From positions 1 through 64,000 of the forward strand of contig JADGDF010000004.1 of NCBI GenBank assembly GCA_016745055.1: a DNA stretch of 64,000 bases, read 5' to 3'. The notes below the pieces were generated by a model. It worked only from the letters and a program-made list of their open reading frames with translations, was not told the DNA's origin and did no database searches. The position numbers were made by a program, and so were the translations under genes. This document shows positions 26,639-33,975 of the stretch, in pieces (positions within the stretch are counted from its first letter, which is position 1; each line of letters starts with the position of its first letter). This stretch comes from Thiotrichaceae bacterium (lineage in GTDB: Bacteria; Pseudomonadota; Gammaproteobacteria; Beggiatoales; Beggiatoaceae).

Positions 26639-26791
26639 GGGTGAAAAATGATATAGATTTTCAACTGTTATTGCGTTTTACGCATACAGTTTAGCATGAC
26701 AATATAATCACGTTCCTGTTTTTTTTACAGAAATGCATAGGTACGCTCCAAAATAATGTCCTGTTTTGTTTGCCATAATCTACTTTCCTAA

Positions 26792-27019
26792 TTATTCATT
26801 TTCTTTTAAAAACTCCTCCCAATTCTCATCTTCCCACGGCTCATTATCACGTACCATCTGCTCCACTTCTTCATCACTACACTCAGGGCACAAGCAAATT
26901 AAGTATCGATGGTTATAAGGGATAAAGCTATCACAACCGTATTTGTCCCCAGTGTTGTTTGCGCAACGAACATAATCGCCTGGTTTTAGTGTTGGGTTGT
27001 TGCAATTTTTTACGATCAT
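26792..27019 (-). CDS. Small cysteine-containing protein, 75 aa
   Basis: Not recognised. Cysteines at about 6, 19, 29, 43, 45 and 48 (LICLCPECSDEE), followed by an acidic tail rich in Glu and Trp. It sits alone among tRNA-like elements, with a 10-bp-stem hairpin just upstream at 27030. Moderately likely to be a real gene. Confidence 0.5.
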   Translation of the reverse strand: MIVKNCNNPTLKPGDYVRCANNTGDKYGCDSFIPYNHRYLICLCPECSDEEVEQMVRDNEPWEDENWEEFLKENE

Positions 27020-27029
27020 TTAAATAGAG

Positions 27030-27063
27030 AAGCCCTGTCTACATATCCAGTATGACAGGGCTT
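27030..27063. terminator. Hairpin with 10-bp perfect stem
   Basis: AAGCCCTGTC, a 14-base loop, GACAGGGCTT, then ATTTT on the plus strand; the other strand has only short T runs. It separates the 75-aa gene from tRNA-like element B. Confidence 0.5.
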
Positions 27064-27130
27064 ATTTTCAACGTAATTATAAAGTGTTTACAAGGACACT
27101 CGCGTTTTCCATTTCGCCACACGCCGACTA

Positions 27131-27248
27131 GCAGCATGGCAGGAGTCGAACCTGCAAATTAATGTGTTGTTGATGCTTTTATTGATTTCAATAACAAGTA
27201 GACTTTTAATATAAAAAATACCGCGCTCTGCCATTAAGCTATGCACCC
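27131..27248 (-). tRNA. Oversized tRNA-like element B
   Basis: Minus strand. It starts GGGTGCA-TA and a normal D arm GCT-TAATGGCAG-AGC, and ends with a perfect T arm GCAGG-TTCGACT-CCTGC, but 65 bases lie between D arm and T arm, including a perfect hairpin TTATTG-AAAT-CAATAA. The 3' acceptor strand (CATGCTG) does not pair with the 5' strand. The 5' half therefore looks like it comes from a different tRNA than the 3' half. Probably degenerate or a recombinant. Confidence 0.4.
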
Positions 27249-27285
27249 TCAATATACACTCAATATTTTATGCAAATGCATATTT

Positions 27286-27334
27286 AGGGTGCCCACGGAA
27301 TCGAACCGTTACCTCAGCAATGTAAAATTGCTAC
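27286..27334 (-). tRNA. 3' half of a tRNA (element C), anticodon arm to acceptor
   Basis: Minus strand. Anticodon arm AGCAA-TTTTACA-TTGCT, T arm ACGG-TTCGATT-CCGT and acceptor strand GGCACCC are present; the 5' half is missing and is replaced by the TnpB fragment, whose reading frame runs into the anticodon arm. The plain loop alignment gives anticodon TTA (would read UAA), but C at position 37 and the missing 5' half argue against function. The 5' strand GGGTGCA of element B would pair with GGCACCC at six of seven positions. Confidence 0.45.
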
Positions 27335-27713
27335 CTTTATTTTCAACTTTTAAGGATTTATTGCACACATAAAAACTATCTTTGCAACCTTTCTTTTTAA
27401 ATTTTGGAAATTGCGCCTTTCCTTTAAAAAAGGACTTTAATGCTTTGTCTAAATCATTTATTGGACGTCGTGTTATTTCTGTAGCAACATCATACATCCA
27501 TGGTAAATCTCTTTTCTTTGCTCGGGTTAAATCACGGCTGAGACTTATCCAATTAGGCTTTGGAAGATCGTTATTTTCCTTGTAAGCATCGTATTGTTTT
27601 TCGTTTTTTGCCAGTGCCCAGTTGTAGGCAAAACGTGCTGAACCACACGCTTTTCTGAAATAGGTTTTTTGCCTTTTATTTGGTTTTAACTTTATTTTTT
27701 CAGCAATTATCAT
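27309..27713 (-). pseudogene. TnpB (IS200/IS605 OrfB) N-terminal fragment
   Basis: 134 codons. The start IKLKPNKRQKTYFRKACGSARFAYNWALAKNEKQYDAY is the classic TnpB N-terminus, and FPKFKKKGCKDSFYV continues the family. Full TnpB has about 370-400 residues with a RuvC domain, which is absent here. The last codons (SNFTLLR) are translated from the tRNA element C anticodon arm, so the gene is cut at a tRNA. The ATG lies five bases after the CCA of tRNA-Glu. No transposon ends are evident. Confidence 0.8.
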
Positions 27714-27717
27714 AAAT

Positions 27718-27792
27718 TGGAGCTACCAGAGGGAATTGAACCCTCATTACCGAGTCGAAAGCACGGTGTCCTAGCCATTAGACGATGGTAGC
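27718..27792 (-). tRNA. tRNA-Glu (TTC)
   Basis: Minus strand. Perfect acceptor GCTACCA/TGGTAGC, D arm GTC-TAATGGCTAG-GAC, anticodon arm CCGTG-CTTTCGA-CTCGG (one mismatch) with anticodon TTC, T arm GAGGG-TTCAATT-CCCTC, T73 and encoded CCA. 75 bases. The only regular tRNA in the minus-strand island. Confidence 0.85.
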
Positions 27793-27867
27793 GTAATCTC
27801 TCAAATAACGACTACAGAAAATTACGTGATCGTATCGCGTGTTAGCCGGCCTAATCCTGTTATTTTT

Positions 27868-28135
27868 TTTTAGAATAAAAGACTTACTTTTAAAAAAAAG
27901 CTTTCTATACGCCATCAACAAGGTTAGGTTTCACCTGTCACAATCCGACATGACAATCCAGTGCGCCTCTCTTGCGTACCTACTGCCCTTTCTGGGGGCA
28001 GGGCATTCTTAACCCAATGCCAGGGGTAAAATCTATGCGTGGGTGGGGAGGATTTACCTACCTAATGCATCCAAGAATCTATATTCTGCATCAACGTCCA
28101 ATCCTTGGACGACACCCACATAGGGTTATGGGTAA
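27868..28135 (-). ncRNA. Structured RNA, copy 1 (with extra 5' domain)
   Basis: Minus strand. The 3' part (28021-27868) is a diverged copy of 45837-45996. In order: hairpin GGCATT/AATGCC, hairpin CTGCCC-CCAGAAA-GGGCAG, the linker TAGGTACGCAAGAGAG, a stem TGTCA/TGACA around TGTCGGATTG, and GGCGTATAGAAA, ending in TTTTATTCTAAAA. Bases differ between copies in ways that keep the helices paired. Upstream, only this copy has a further domain closed by an 11-bp helix (28033-28045 with 28113-28123) containing CGTCCAA-TCC-TTGGACG. It is followed by tRNA-Glu. Class unknown. Confidence 0.6.
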
Positions 28136-28280
28136 CTTTAATCACCGCTTTTAGAAAAGCGATAACACCTTACATAAGTGAGTTGCTAACACCCTAGTCC
28201 TACTTTAATGGCTCGCATATTTCAGATTTAGGTTATTATAACCTACTGATTGATAGAAAGTAAATAATCAATGATTATTT

Positions 28281-28512
28281 AATAATTAAAAATTCGTCAA
28301 CACAACCTCTGCCCCCCATTTGAGTTTATATTTCTTGCAGCTTTAACTATCATTCATAGAGTCACAAGTTGTCTTTAAACGATAATGATCATCTAAAGTA
28401 AATCCTGTATTGGTATACCCTGTAAAACTTGAAGTTGAAAGAGGAACATAAGGTGGGTCTAAGTAAACAAAATCATCATCAGGATAATATAAGGCATCCT
28501 CAAATGTTGAGA
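28281..28512 (-). pseudogene. Truncated duplicate of the Dam methyltransferase 3' end
   Basis: This stretch repeats the 3' end of the adjacent dam gene (28690-29010 region) nearly base for base, but about 80 bases are deleted inside it (after the codons for AAR) and it stops abruptly at 28512. It includes the [20 protein letters not shown] coding part. A direct duplication with decay; not functional. The spacer up to 28690 is AT-rich and twice contains ATGTATAGAAAA. Confidence 0.8.
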
Positions 28513-28689
28513 CTATTTAATTCCTATTGCTTAATCTATTCATCATGTATAGAAAATCACAAAATCTATAAATATCATTCTGCACATGTATAGAAAAGTG
28601 GCATTTTCTATAAATTTCATTTTAGAGTTGTTTTGGGAATGGAACGCAGTGGATTTCCCGAAACAACTATTAACTTGTTCAAAATTTCT

Positions 28690-29511
28690 TTAATAATTAG
28701 TAATTAGTAATTCGTTAACACAACCTCTGCCCCCCCCATTTGAGTTTATATTTCTTGCAGCTTTAACAACTGCAATGTCATAATCTCTATATAACGCCCT
28801 TGTGAAAGGGGTGTCAGAATTTGACAATAAAAATCTTACACCTCTATGATTCATAGAATCACAAGTTGTCTTTAAACGATAATGATCATCTAAAGTAAAT
28901 CCTGTATTGGTATACCCTGTAAAACTTGAAGTTGAAAGAGGAACATAAGGTGGGTCTAAGTAAACGAAATCATCATCATCAGGATAATCTAAGGCCTCCT
29001 CAAAATCACCGCTAAATATTTCAATAACAGATGACCCAAGATAATCACTAACACTTTTTAAATTATCCTCATCAACAAGGAACTCTTTTTTGTCTCCAAA
29101 AGGAACATTAAAGTGATTTTTCTTGTTGACCCTATATAAGCCGTTAAAACACATCTTATTCAAATAAATAAAACGAGCCGCCCTTTCTATTTCACTCAAT
29201 AACTCAAAAGACTCAAGACATCTATCTAAATTTCTTAGTTTATAATAATACTCCTTAGTCGCGTGCTGTTTTTTTAATTCATCAATAAGAGGATCAATGG
29301 CATATTTTAAAACATGGTATGTGTTTACTAATTCTCTATTTTTATCGGAGATAAAAGCTGATTCTGGTTTAAAATGAAAAAGCACCGCCCCACCCCCAAG
29401 AAATGGTTCGTAATATGTTCCTATTTTCTCAGGAAAATTCATAAAAACTGTAAGCTTTCTTTTACCACCTGCCCATTTTAAAAAAGGGGAAGTTTTAGTC
29501 TTTTCAGACAT
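28690..29511 (-). CDS. dam: DNA adenine methyltransferase, Dam family (D12 class)
   Basis: 273 residues, full length. FLKWAGGKRKL (10-20), AdoMet motif I YEPFLGGGAVLF (34-45), FNGLYRVNKKNHFNVPFG (122-139) and catalytic motif IV DPPY (186-189) identify the Dam family, which methylates the adenine in GATC. It probably shields phage DNA from host restriction or marks replication and packaging. The gene stands alone in an intergenic-rich area beside its own truncated copy. Confidence 0.93.
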   Translation of the reverse strand: MSEKTKTSPFLKWAGGKRKLTVFMNFPEKIGTYYEPFLGGGAVLFHFKPESAFISDKNRELVNTYHVLKYAIDPLIDELKKQHATKEYYYKLRNLDRCLESFELLSEIERAARFIYLNKMCFNGLYRVNKKNHFNVPFGDKKEFLVDEDNLKSVSDYLGSSVIEIFSGDFEEALDYPDDDDFVYLDPPYVPLSTSSFTGYTNTGFTLDDHYRLKTTCDSMNHRGVRFLLSNSDTPFTRALYRDYDIAVVKAARNINSNGGGRGCVNELLITNY

Positions 29512-29666
29512 TTTTCTATTTCCTTTTAAATCAATTAGTTACAAAATCATCGGTTTTTTTAAATCTACATAAACTCTACATCTATGTAAATTCTGCTTAT
29601 TAACAAAGTATAAACAATTAGTTTCATTAAATTTACCACTGATTAAGGATCAGTTGGCTTAACATT

Positions 29667-29832
29667 TCACGTTAAGCAAATTAATTTTTTAACTTCTTTC
29701 CAACTATCACCAATACCATCAGGGACTAAACGCCAATGTTTGGCCATCTGTTCGCCGACAATCCAATTAACACAGGCAAACCACCTTTGACCATTCGGTA
29801 AACTACCAACATAAACTAAGCTACCTCCTTCT
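29667..29832 (-). pseudogene. Remnant of a small phage gene without start
   Basis: An open stretch encodes GGSLVYVGSLPNGQRWFACVNW...QMAKHWRLVPDGIGDSWKEVKKL, then TGA. Composition is protein-like, but no ATG, GTG or TTG stands at its beginning and a stop lies just upstream in frame, so the 5' end has been lost. Family not recognised. The rest of the gap 29517-30000 holds only this and the ASCH remnant. Confidence 0.45.
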
Positions 29833-29871
29833 CACTAATCATGAGCAGAATGCTAAACCCCGCGCTATCTT

Positions 29872-30015
29872 CCAACCTCAACAATTTTTAACCGTTTAGG
29901 TTTCTCTCCCTTCCTAAAACCCATCACTCTATTTACCACACATAACTTTGTGCCTGACTTTAAATCCTTCCACCCAACTCAACGGGTCACGGTTTTGGTT
30001 TCATCCAAAATTTTC
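29872..30015 (-). pseudogene. ASCH-domain pseudogene
   Basis: A diverged copy of the intact ASCH gene at 30424-30771: [10 protein letters not shown], then TGA where the intact copy has CGA, then VGWKDLKSGTKLCVVNRVMGFRKGEKPKRLK. The in-frame stop and loss of the last third make it a pseudogene. The surrounding DNA (to 30060) is also repeated at 30715-30840, so the whole segment was duplicated. Confidence 0.75.
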
Positions 30016-30249
30016 TCTCCATTTTTCCTCAATTTCCAACATTTCACTTAATATTTCTTGAGCAACCTCTTCCTGTAAAGCATGTTCCAAAGAAAGTAAT
30101 GCATCAACTGATGAATCTGATAATTCACCACTAATACTTAAACTAGTAAACTTCCACCTTGCGCTCGCTTGTAATCCTCCCCACCGCCCTCTGCTTAACT
30201 CAATTGAGCCGCCACTATTTTTTACAGAGTCAATAAACAAATATTTCAC
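30001..30249 (-). CDS. Hypothetical protein, 82 aa (end fused to repeat)
   Basis: GTG start at 30249, overlapping the stop of the HNH remnant. Not recognised; the middle (VDALLSLEHALQEEVAQEILSEMLEIEEKWRE) is an acidic amphipathic helix whose last part is repeated upstream of the ASCH gene at 30819-30780. The C-terminus reads into the ASCH pseudogene, so the original end is probably lost. Confidence 0.45.
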   Translation of the reverse strand: MKYLFIDSVKNSGGSIELSRGRWGGLQASARWKFTSLSISGELSDSSVDALLSLEHALQEEVAQEILSEMLEIEEKWRENFG

Positions 30250-30427
30250 TTCCCGTGCTCCTTTCTATGACAACCATTACAAAGCGTCACCAGATCATCT
30301 AAATCCCTCTGCCTAACCTTATATATGTAATATGATGCACAGTCAAATTAAAGGGACAACCTTCAGATATTTTTGTGCAACCTGTCATAGGGTTCCAAGT
30401 CTTTTTTGTCCACTCAATTTTACTCAT
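30246..30427 (-). pseudogene. DUF5131 (Gp37-like) start joined to an HNH-type end
   Basis: The ATG overlaps the stop of the ASCH gene (ATGA). [24 protein letters not shown] is the standard N-terminus of DUF5131/Gp37-Gp68 proteins, whose CxxxxxxC radical-SAM-like cluster follows. After CPF the text changes to [13 protein letters not shown], and after a one-base frame change [19 protein letters not shown], which is the end of an HNH-type zinc nuclease. This is a recombinant of two truncated genes. Confidence 0.65.
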
Positions 30428-30771
30428 ACCGGCTCTCCCACATATTTAAATTCAATACGATTAACCATTAATGTTGGCTTGCACTTCATTTTTTCACAAA
30501 AAAAACTCACAAACTGCTTAGTTGTCCAACCAGGAAATCCCTCTTTCACCACATCCTCTTGCGTGATGTGGTTCAGAGGCTCAGCTCTCACGCTGATAAC
30601 CTCAATGACCTTTAAGCGTGTGGGCTTCTCGCCCTTCTTGAATCCCATCACTCTGTCTACCACGCACAATTTTGTGCCTGGTATCAGGTTCCACCACCCA
30701 ACTCGACGGGTCACGGTTTTGGTTTCATCCAAAATTTTCCCGCTAGTTAAACTAGCGCTTATCAATTTCAT
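30424..30771 (-). CDS. ASCH-domain protein
   Basis: 115 residues from the ATG at 30771, which has an AGAGG Shine-Dalgarno; a longer reading to 30819 only adds codons shared with a neighbouring repeat. [21 protein letters not shown] (about 19-39), [15 protein letters not shown], and the end [13 protein letters not shown] are the pattern of a small ASCH family I know from many phages. ASCH is a PUA-like RNA-binding beta barrel, some members being nucleases or amidohydrolases. It overlaps a truncated DUF5131 start. Confidence 0.75.
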   Translation of the reverse strand: MKLISASLTSGKILDETKTVTRRVGWWNLIPGTKLCVVDRVMGFKKGEKPTRLKVIEVISVRAEPLNHITQEDVVKEGFPGWTTKQFVSFFCEKMKCKPTLMVNRIEFKYVGEPV

Positions 30772-30824
30772 TCCAAGAACCTCTTTTTTTTCTCTCCATT
30801 TTTCCTCAATTTCCAACATTTCAC

Positions 30825-31070
30825 TTAATATCTCTTTAGCAACCTATTCCTTCCAAACTTCATAAATAGTTTTTTTTTGACTTTATATCGTTCTTCCATG
30901 TGGATTTTAGCCGCTCTCTCTTCAAGTTTTTCTCTTACCTTTAAGGCTTCTAAGGCTTCTTTACGAGCTTTGACGGCATCTGGTATTTTATTGCCGTAAT
31001 CTGCGGCATTTTTTAAATAATGCTCTATCATTCGGTTTACTATGTCTTCTTTGGATAATTCTTCATTCAT
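30825..31070 (-). CDS. Hypothetical basic helical protein, 81 aa
   Basis: Not recognised. Almost all helical: ARKEALEALKVREKLEERAAKIHMEERYKVKKKLFMKF, ending in a run of Lys and Arg. It could bind nucleic acid or act as a coiled-coil partner. Located just upstream of the ASCH gene on the same strand. Confidence 0.55.
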   Translation of the reverse strand: MNEELSKEDIVNRMIEHYLKNAADYGNKIPDAVKARKEALEALKVREKLEERAAKIHMEERYKVKKKLFMKFGRNRLLKRY

Positions 31071-31189
31071 TTCTATAACTCCTTCTTAAAAATAATCATT
31101 TTGGCATCCACCATTATTTCCCATGTTCCCATGAGCGGAGATAATTTAAATAAACACACTATCGAAAACTGTTACTCCAAAGGACACCT

Positions 31190-31273
31190 ATCGTCCTTCA
31201 TTAAGATTATTTGGATGCTGACCAGAACACGAAATTAAAAAAAAGACAACATAACAATAATGAATTTACCCAT
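31190..31273 (-). pseudogene. Small lipoprotein gene with poly-T frameshift (putative)
   Basis: ATG at 31273 after a GGAG. MGKFIIVMLSF is followed by a run of eight T. With the annotated bases the frame stops at once; with one more T it would continue FLISCSGQHPNNLNEGR, giving a lipobox L-I-S-C and a stop 28 codons from the start. Either a decayed gene, a sequencing homopolymer error, or a slippage-controlled lipoprotein. The remainder of the gap 31076-31275 shows nothing else. Confidence 0.35.
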
Positions 31274-31275
31274 AA

Positions 31276-31620
31276 CTACACTCCTTTTTTACCCTTAGCA
31301 ATATCATTGTAAGCAGAAAGAATAATAACCGAACTAATAAACCAAAATATCGCCGTAACAAACCAGCCAAACCAAGAAAATACGCCAATAATTACAACAT
31401 TTACAGGTAGAACAAGAAAATCAGGCACGGCACACCCATCTTTTAATATATCTTTAACAATATCATTTTTCAAAAAGAAGAAACTCCTCACGATATAAAT
31501 CCAAGTAATCATTCCCAAAACATTTAAAGCGCCTTCACTTCTTTCATAAAAACCTAAATACATAAAAGTAAAAACAGCCAAATGTATCAATGCCCAAAAA
31601 ACTCTTCTCTTCAACATCAA
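31276..31620 (-). CDS. Small integral membrane protein, 114 aa
   Basis: Four hydrophobic segments: about 8-24, 33-52, 68-85 and 88-106, with few charged residues between. Not recognised. It could be a holin-like or superinfection-exclusion protein, but it lies far from the lysin gene at 51 kb. The short minus-strand stretch upstream (31690-31770) encodes a start-less peptide PPEGAPNPPRNWRPENNQ, perhaps a remnant. Confidence 0.6.
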   Translation of the reverse strand: MMLKRRVFWALIHLAVFTFMYLGFYERSEGALNVLGMITWIYIVRSFFFLKNDIVKDILKDGCAVPDFLVLPVNVVIIGVFSWFGWFVTAIFWFISSVIILSAYNDIAKGKKGV

Positions 31621-31771
31621 AAACCACCTCCATGATTAATAGCAGATTAGCCAACTCTCTTCATAAATTTTATTAAATACCGCATATCACTTCTCCTGGT
31701 TGTTTTCTGGCCTCCAATTTCTGGGAGGATTTGGTGCTCCTTCGGGCGGGCTTAGTTGGAAAGCTTAGAAT

Positions 31772-32107
31772 TCAGTCCTTTTTCTTATAAAGGACATGAC
31801 TTACAAATATTCTCTCTTCCTCGCTCATTCTATCCCATACATCTTTATCAAAGATTATGGCATCAGAATATAAAGAGATTACAACTTTCGCTTTTACTTC
31901 TTGGTTTTCTACTATCGTCTTTACTTCTTGGTTTTCTACTATCGTCTCTTTATTTACCTCTTTATTTACTATCTTTCTTATCAAAGAAGCCAAGGGAATA
32001 CCCTCTTTCCTTGCTAAGGCCTCCCAACGCTCCTTATCCTCTGGACTTAAGGAAAAGTAAAAATGGGTGTTTTTCTTTTCATTCTTGGGACGGCCTTTTT
32101 TTTTCAT
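31772..32107 (-). CDS. Ribbon-helix-helix-like DNA-binding protein
   Basis: 111 residues. A basic N-terminus GRPKNEKKN, then FYFSLSPEDKERWEALARKEGIPLASLIRKIV (about 16-47), which fits a CopG/Arc ribbon-helix-helix dimer. A short tandem repeat (TIVENQEVK twice, DNA at 31900-31943) follows, then a C-terminal domain VVISLYSDAIIFDKDVWDRMSEEERIFV. It may be the regulator that acts near the recombinase gene. Best of the overlapping frames on both strands because it has a domain. Confidence 0.65.
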   Translation of the reverse strand: MKKKGRPKNEKKNTHFYFSLSPEDKERWEALARKEGIPLASLIRKIVNKEVNKETIVENQEVKTIVENQEVKAKVVISLYSDAIIFDKDVWDRMSEEERIFVSHVLYKKKD

Positions 32108-32258
32108 TTTTTCATTTTAACATTTTATACTGATATGTCAATAAATTCAAATTTTATTTATATCTAATAATTGTTGATTTTGTATTTAAAAGATATACAA
32201 TAATCCTTATGAGTAAATTTAATCCATTCACCGTTTGTTTCCTAGTAGAAATACAAAC

Positions 32259-32325
32259 GGAAGTGACGGAAACCATCTAAAATAAACGATTTTCAGCTAT
32301 TTTGAACCCTGTAATTGTCACTTCC
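32259..32325. repeat. Inverted repeat GGAAGTGAC / GTCACTTCC
   Basis: The 9-bp arms lie at 32259-32267 and 32317-32325 in the noncoding gap 32108-32499. The right arm continues as ACTTCCACTTCC. A closely similar arrangement with ACTTCC(GTTTC) arms is found at 55593-55695. The rest of this gap is AT-rich with no gene that I can support. Confidence 0.5.
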
Positions 32326-32499
32326 ACTTCCACTTTTTTTTGCCTGTTTATTAAGTTTCAAGTGTGTTTTTTAGTAATTTAATAAACAATTAAAAAAGTG
32401 GCGTAAACAGTGTTTTTACGCTGGAAAAGTTTATTAACTTCTATGTTAGAAGTTAATAAAAGGCAAGTTTCTAAGAGTCTTATCACAAACTGCAAAAGC

Positions 32500-33135
32500 T
32501 TATAACTCGTGAGTATAGACCTGCCTGACATCCTCAAGTTGGATGCAGATATATTCGCGGGTTTGTCTTTCCGTGGTGTGCCCCAAAGCCTCTCGAATAA
32601 TTGAGATGGGCACACCCGCTTTAAATTTCTGGTACGCAAAGGTACGTCGCAAGTCATGGCTTGAATAGCCTTCTAATCCAACCGCTTTGCACCAGGTCTT
32701 GACCAAATAGCTATACGATTCAATAGTTAAAGCCCCCTTGCCACCACGCCCATAAAACAAATAATCATCATCCTCATACTTGCGACTATCAAGTAAAGCT
32801 TGGCAGGCTTCCAAAGAGGTCTTGTTGATTGGCAAGATTCGGTACTTCTTAGTTTTCTTTTGCCAAACCCTAATTTCTTCCCCTTCTTTAATGTACCTCA
32901 CCTGGCCTGCGGTGATGCTGAGTAACTCATTGGCTCGCAAGCCTGTATTAATTGCGACAATGAACAGTGCATAATTACGTGGGTGATCGCGTAAGTTATA
33001 CTTTATTTTACGCACCAGGGTTATATCTCGAATGGGTTGCCCTTTGGTTTTTGTTCCCTTTTTGGGGGCATTATCGTTTTTGCCTTTTTCCATGGCCATA
33101 TTTAAAGTCCTTTGATATGGTTTTACTATTGACAA
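32500..33135 (-). CDS. int: Tyrosine recombinase / integrase
   Basis: 211 residues. All catalytic residues are visible: Arg67 in NTGLRANEL, the basic region WQKKTKKYRILP (Lys about 94-98), His160-xx-Arg163 in SHDLRRTF, Gly-His 185-186 in EALGHTT, and Tyr195 in TREYI. The N-terminal core-binding domain is reduced to about 35 residues rich in Lys, so it is shorter than most phage integrases and closer to compact resolvases. It probably inserts the phage genome or resolves multimers. Start at 33135 chosen as the only long reading. Confidence 0.9.
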   Translation of the reverse strand: MSIVKPYQRTLNMAMEKGKNDNAPKKGTKTKGQPIRDITLVRKIKYNLRDHPRNYALFIVAINTGLRANELLSITAGQVRYIKEGEEIRVWQKKTKKYRILPINKTSLEACQALLDSRKYEDDDYLFYGRGGKGALTIESYSYLVKTWCKAVGLEGYSSHDLRRTFAYQKFKAGVPISIIREALGHTTERQTREYICIQLEDVRQVYTHEL

Positions 33136-33190
33136 TTAAATCTATATAATTGAAATTAAAGTGAAAATAGTGTATAATTAAGAGGTTCAT

Positions 33191-33361
33191 AAAAGTAAAT
33201 CACAGAAGTTACTCACAAGAATTGATAACAAAAAAGTAAATCACAGAAGTTACTCACAAGAATTGATAACAAAAGTGGATTACTAATGTAAATTACAAAA
33301 GTAGGTAATTAATCTATATTAGAAAAGTAGATAACAAACCTACATAACAAACATTACTAAT
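33191..33361. repeat. Array of thirteen 13-bp direct repeats
   Basis: From 33191 to 33361 the DNA splits almost without gaps into 13-bp units with consensus AAAAGTANATNAC (examples AAAAGTAAATCAC, AGAAGTTACTCAC, AAAAGTGGATTAC, AAAAGTAGATAAC). Units 1-3 and 4-6 are an exact 39-bp repeat. The array fills the gap between the divergent recombinase and DUF3164 genes and ends just before the Shine-Dalgarno of the latter. Iterons of an origin or partition site, or operators of the nearby ribbon-helix-helix protein, are possible. Confidence 0.75.
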
Positions 33362-33375
33362 GCCAAGGAGGACGC

Positions 33376-33975
33376 ATGGAAGCGGCCACTAATGTTAAGC
33401 TTAGGAATGCTGATGGTGATCTTGTGCCTGTCACTAAAGATGTGGTTGCAAGAGATAAAGCGATTCATGGAACCATCAGCCTTCTTGAAGGCGTACAAGA
33501 GTCAAATAAACAAGCAAATAAAAAGGTTTGGAAAACTTGGGATAATTTCTTTACAGAAGCCTATGAAAAACACGGGATGAACTTCTTTGAAGAAGACAAG
33601 CAGTCAATCACACTTTTCTCTTTTGATGGTAAGCATAAGGTTTCTCTGTCTGCACCCCATAATATAGTCTGGAATGAAAAAATAGGGGTTGCAAAAAAAC
33701 TCATTGAAGAAGTAGTTGCTGAACAATACAAAGATGATCCTTTCATCAATGCTCTTGTTAAACAACTCCTGAATTCCCAACAAGGCGGCAAAGTTAACAC
33801 TTATGCCTTAAGTATGTTCAGAAAAATAGAAAACCCTGATCCTCGCTGGGCGCAAGCTCAAAAAACGATTGGGGAAGCGCAGGACGTTTCACAAGGAAAA
33901 AAATATATCCGTGCCTACAATAAAGATCAAAAGGGGGCGTGGAAACAAATTGTGGTGAATTTTAGTGCCTTATGA
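33376..33975 (+). CDS. DUF3164 family protein
   Basis: 199 residues, normal for the family. NADGDLVPVTKDVVARDKAIHGTI (about 11-34), LFSFDGKHKVSLSAP, and the end NPDPRWAQAQKTIGEAQDVSQGKKYIRAYNKD are the conserved landmarks. DUF3164 proteins are common in Mu-like transposable phages and other early regions; function unknown, with a suspected role in DNA metabolism. A strong AAGGAGG precedes the ATG. Confidence 0.82.
   Translation: MEAATNVKLRNADGDLVPVTKDVVARDKAIHGTISLLEGVQESNKQANKKVWKTWDNFFTEAYEKHGMNFFEEDKQSITLFSFDGKHKVSLSAPHNIVWNEKIGVAKKLIEEVVAEQYKDDPFINALVKQLLNSQQGGKVNTYALSMFRKIENPDPRWAQAQKTIGEAQDVSQGKKYIRAYNKDQKGAWKQIVVNFSAL

Noticed and set aside
27286-27334. Functional ochre-suppressor tRNA (anticodon TTA)
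   Set aside because: The 5' half is missing, position 37 is C, and the anticodon depends on loop alignment. The genes of the window use TAA, TAG and TGA as ordinary stops, so a recoded genetic code is not supported.
27309-28135. Intact IS200/IS605 element with guide RNA formed by the structured RNA
   Set aside because: TnpB is only an N-terminal fragment, no TnpA or transposon ends are found, and the structured RNA lies upstream rather than overlapping the TnpB 3' end.
31756-32133. 125-aa plus-strand reading
   Set aside because: It is the complement of the ribbon-helix-helix gene; its Leu/Ser-rich text comes from the antisense of a Lys/Glu-rich protein.
33191-33361. Possible CRISPR array
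   Set aside because: Units are 13 bp and contiguous with no unique spacers of constant length; no cas genes are present in the window. The (AACTG)8 tract at 50596 was rejected for the same reason.
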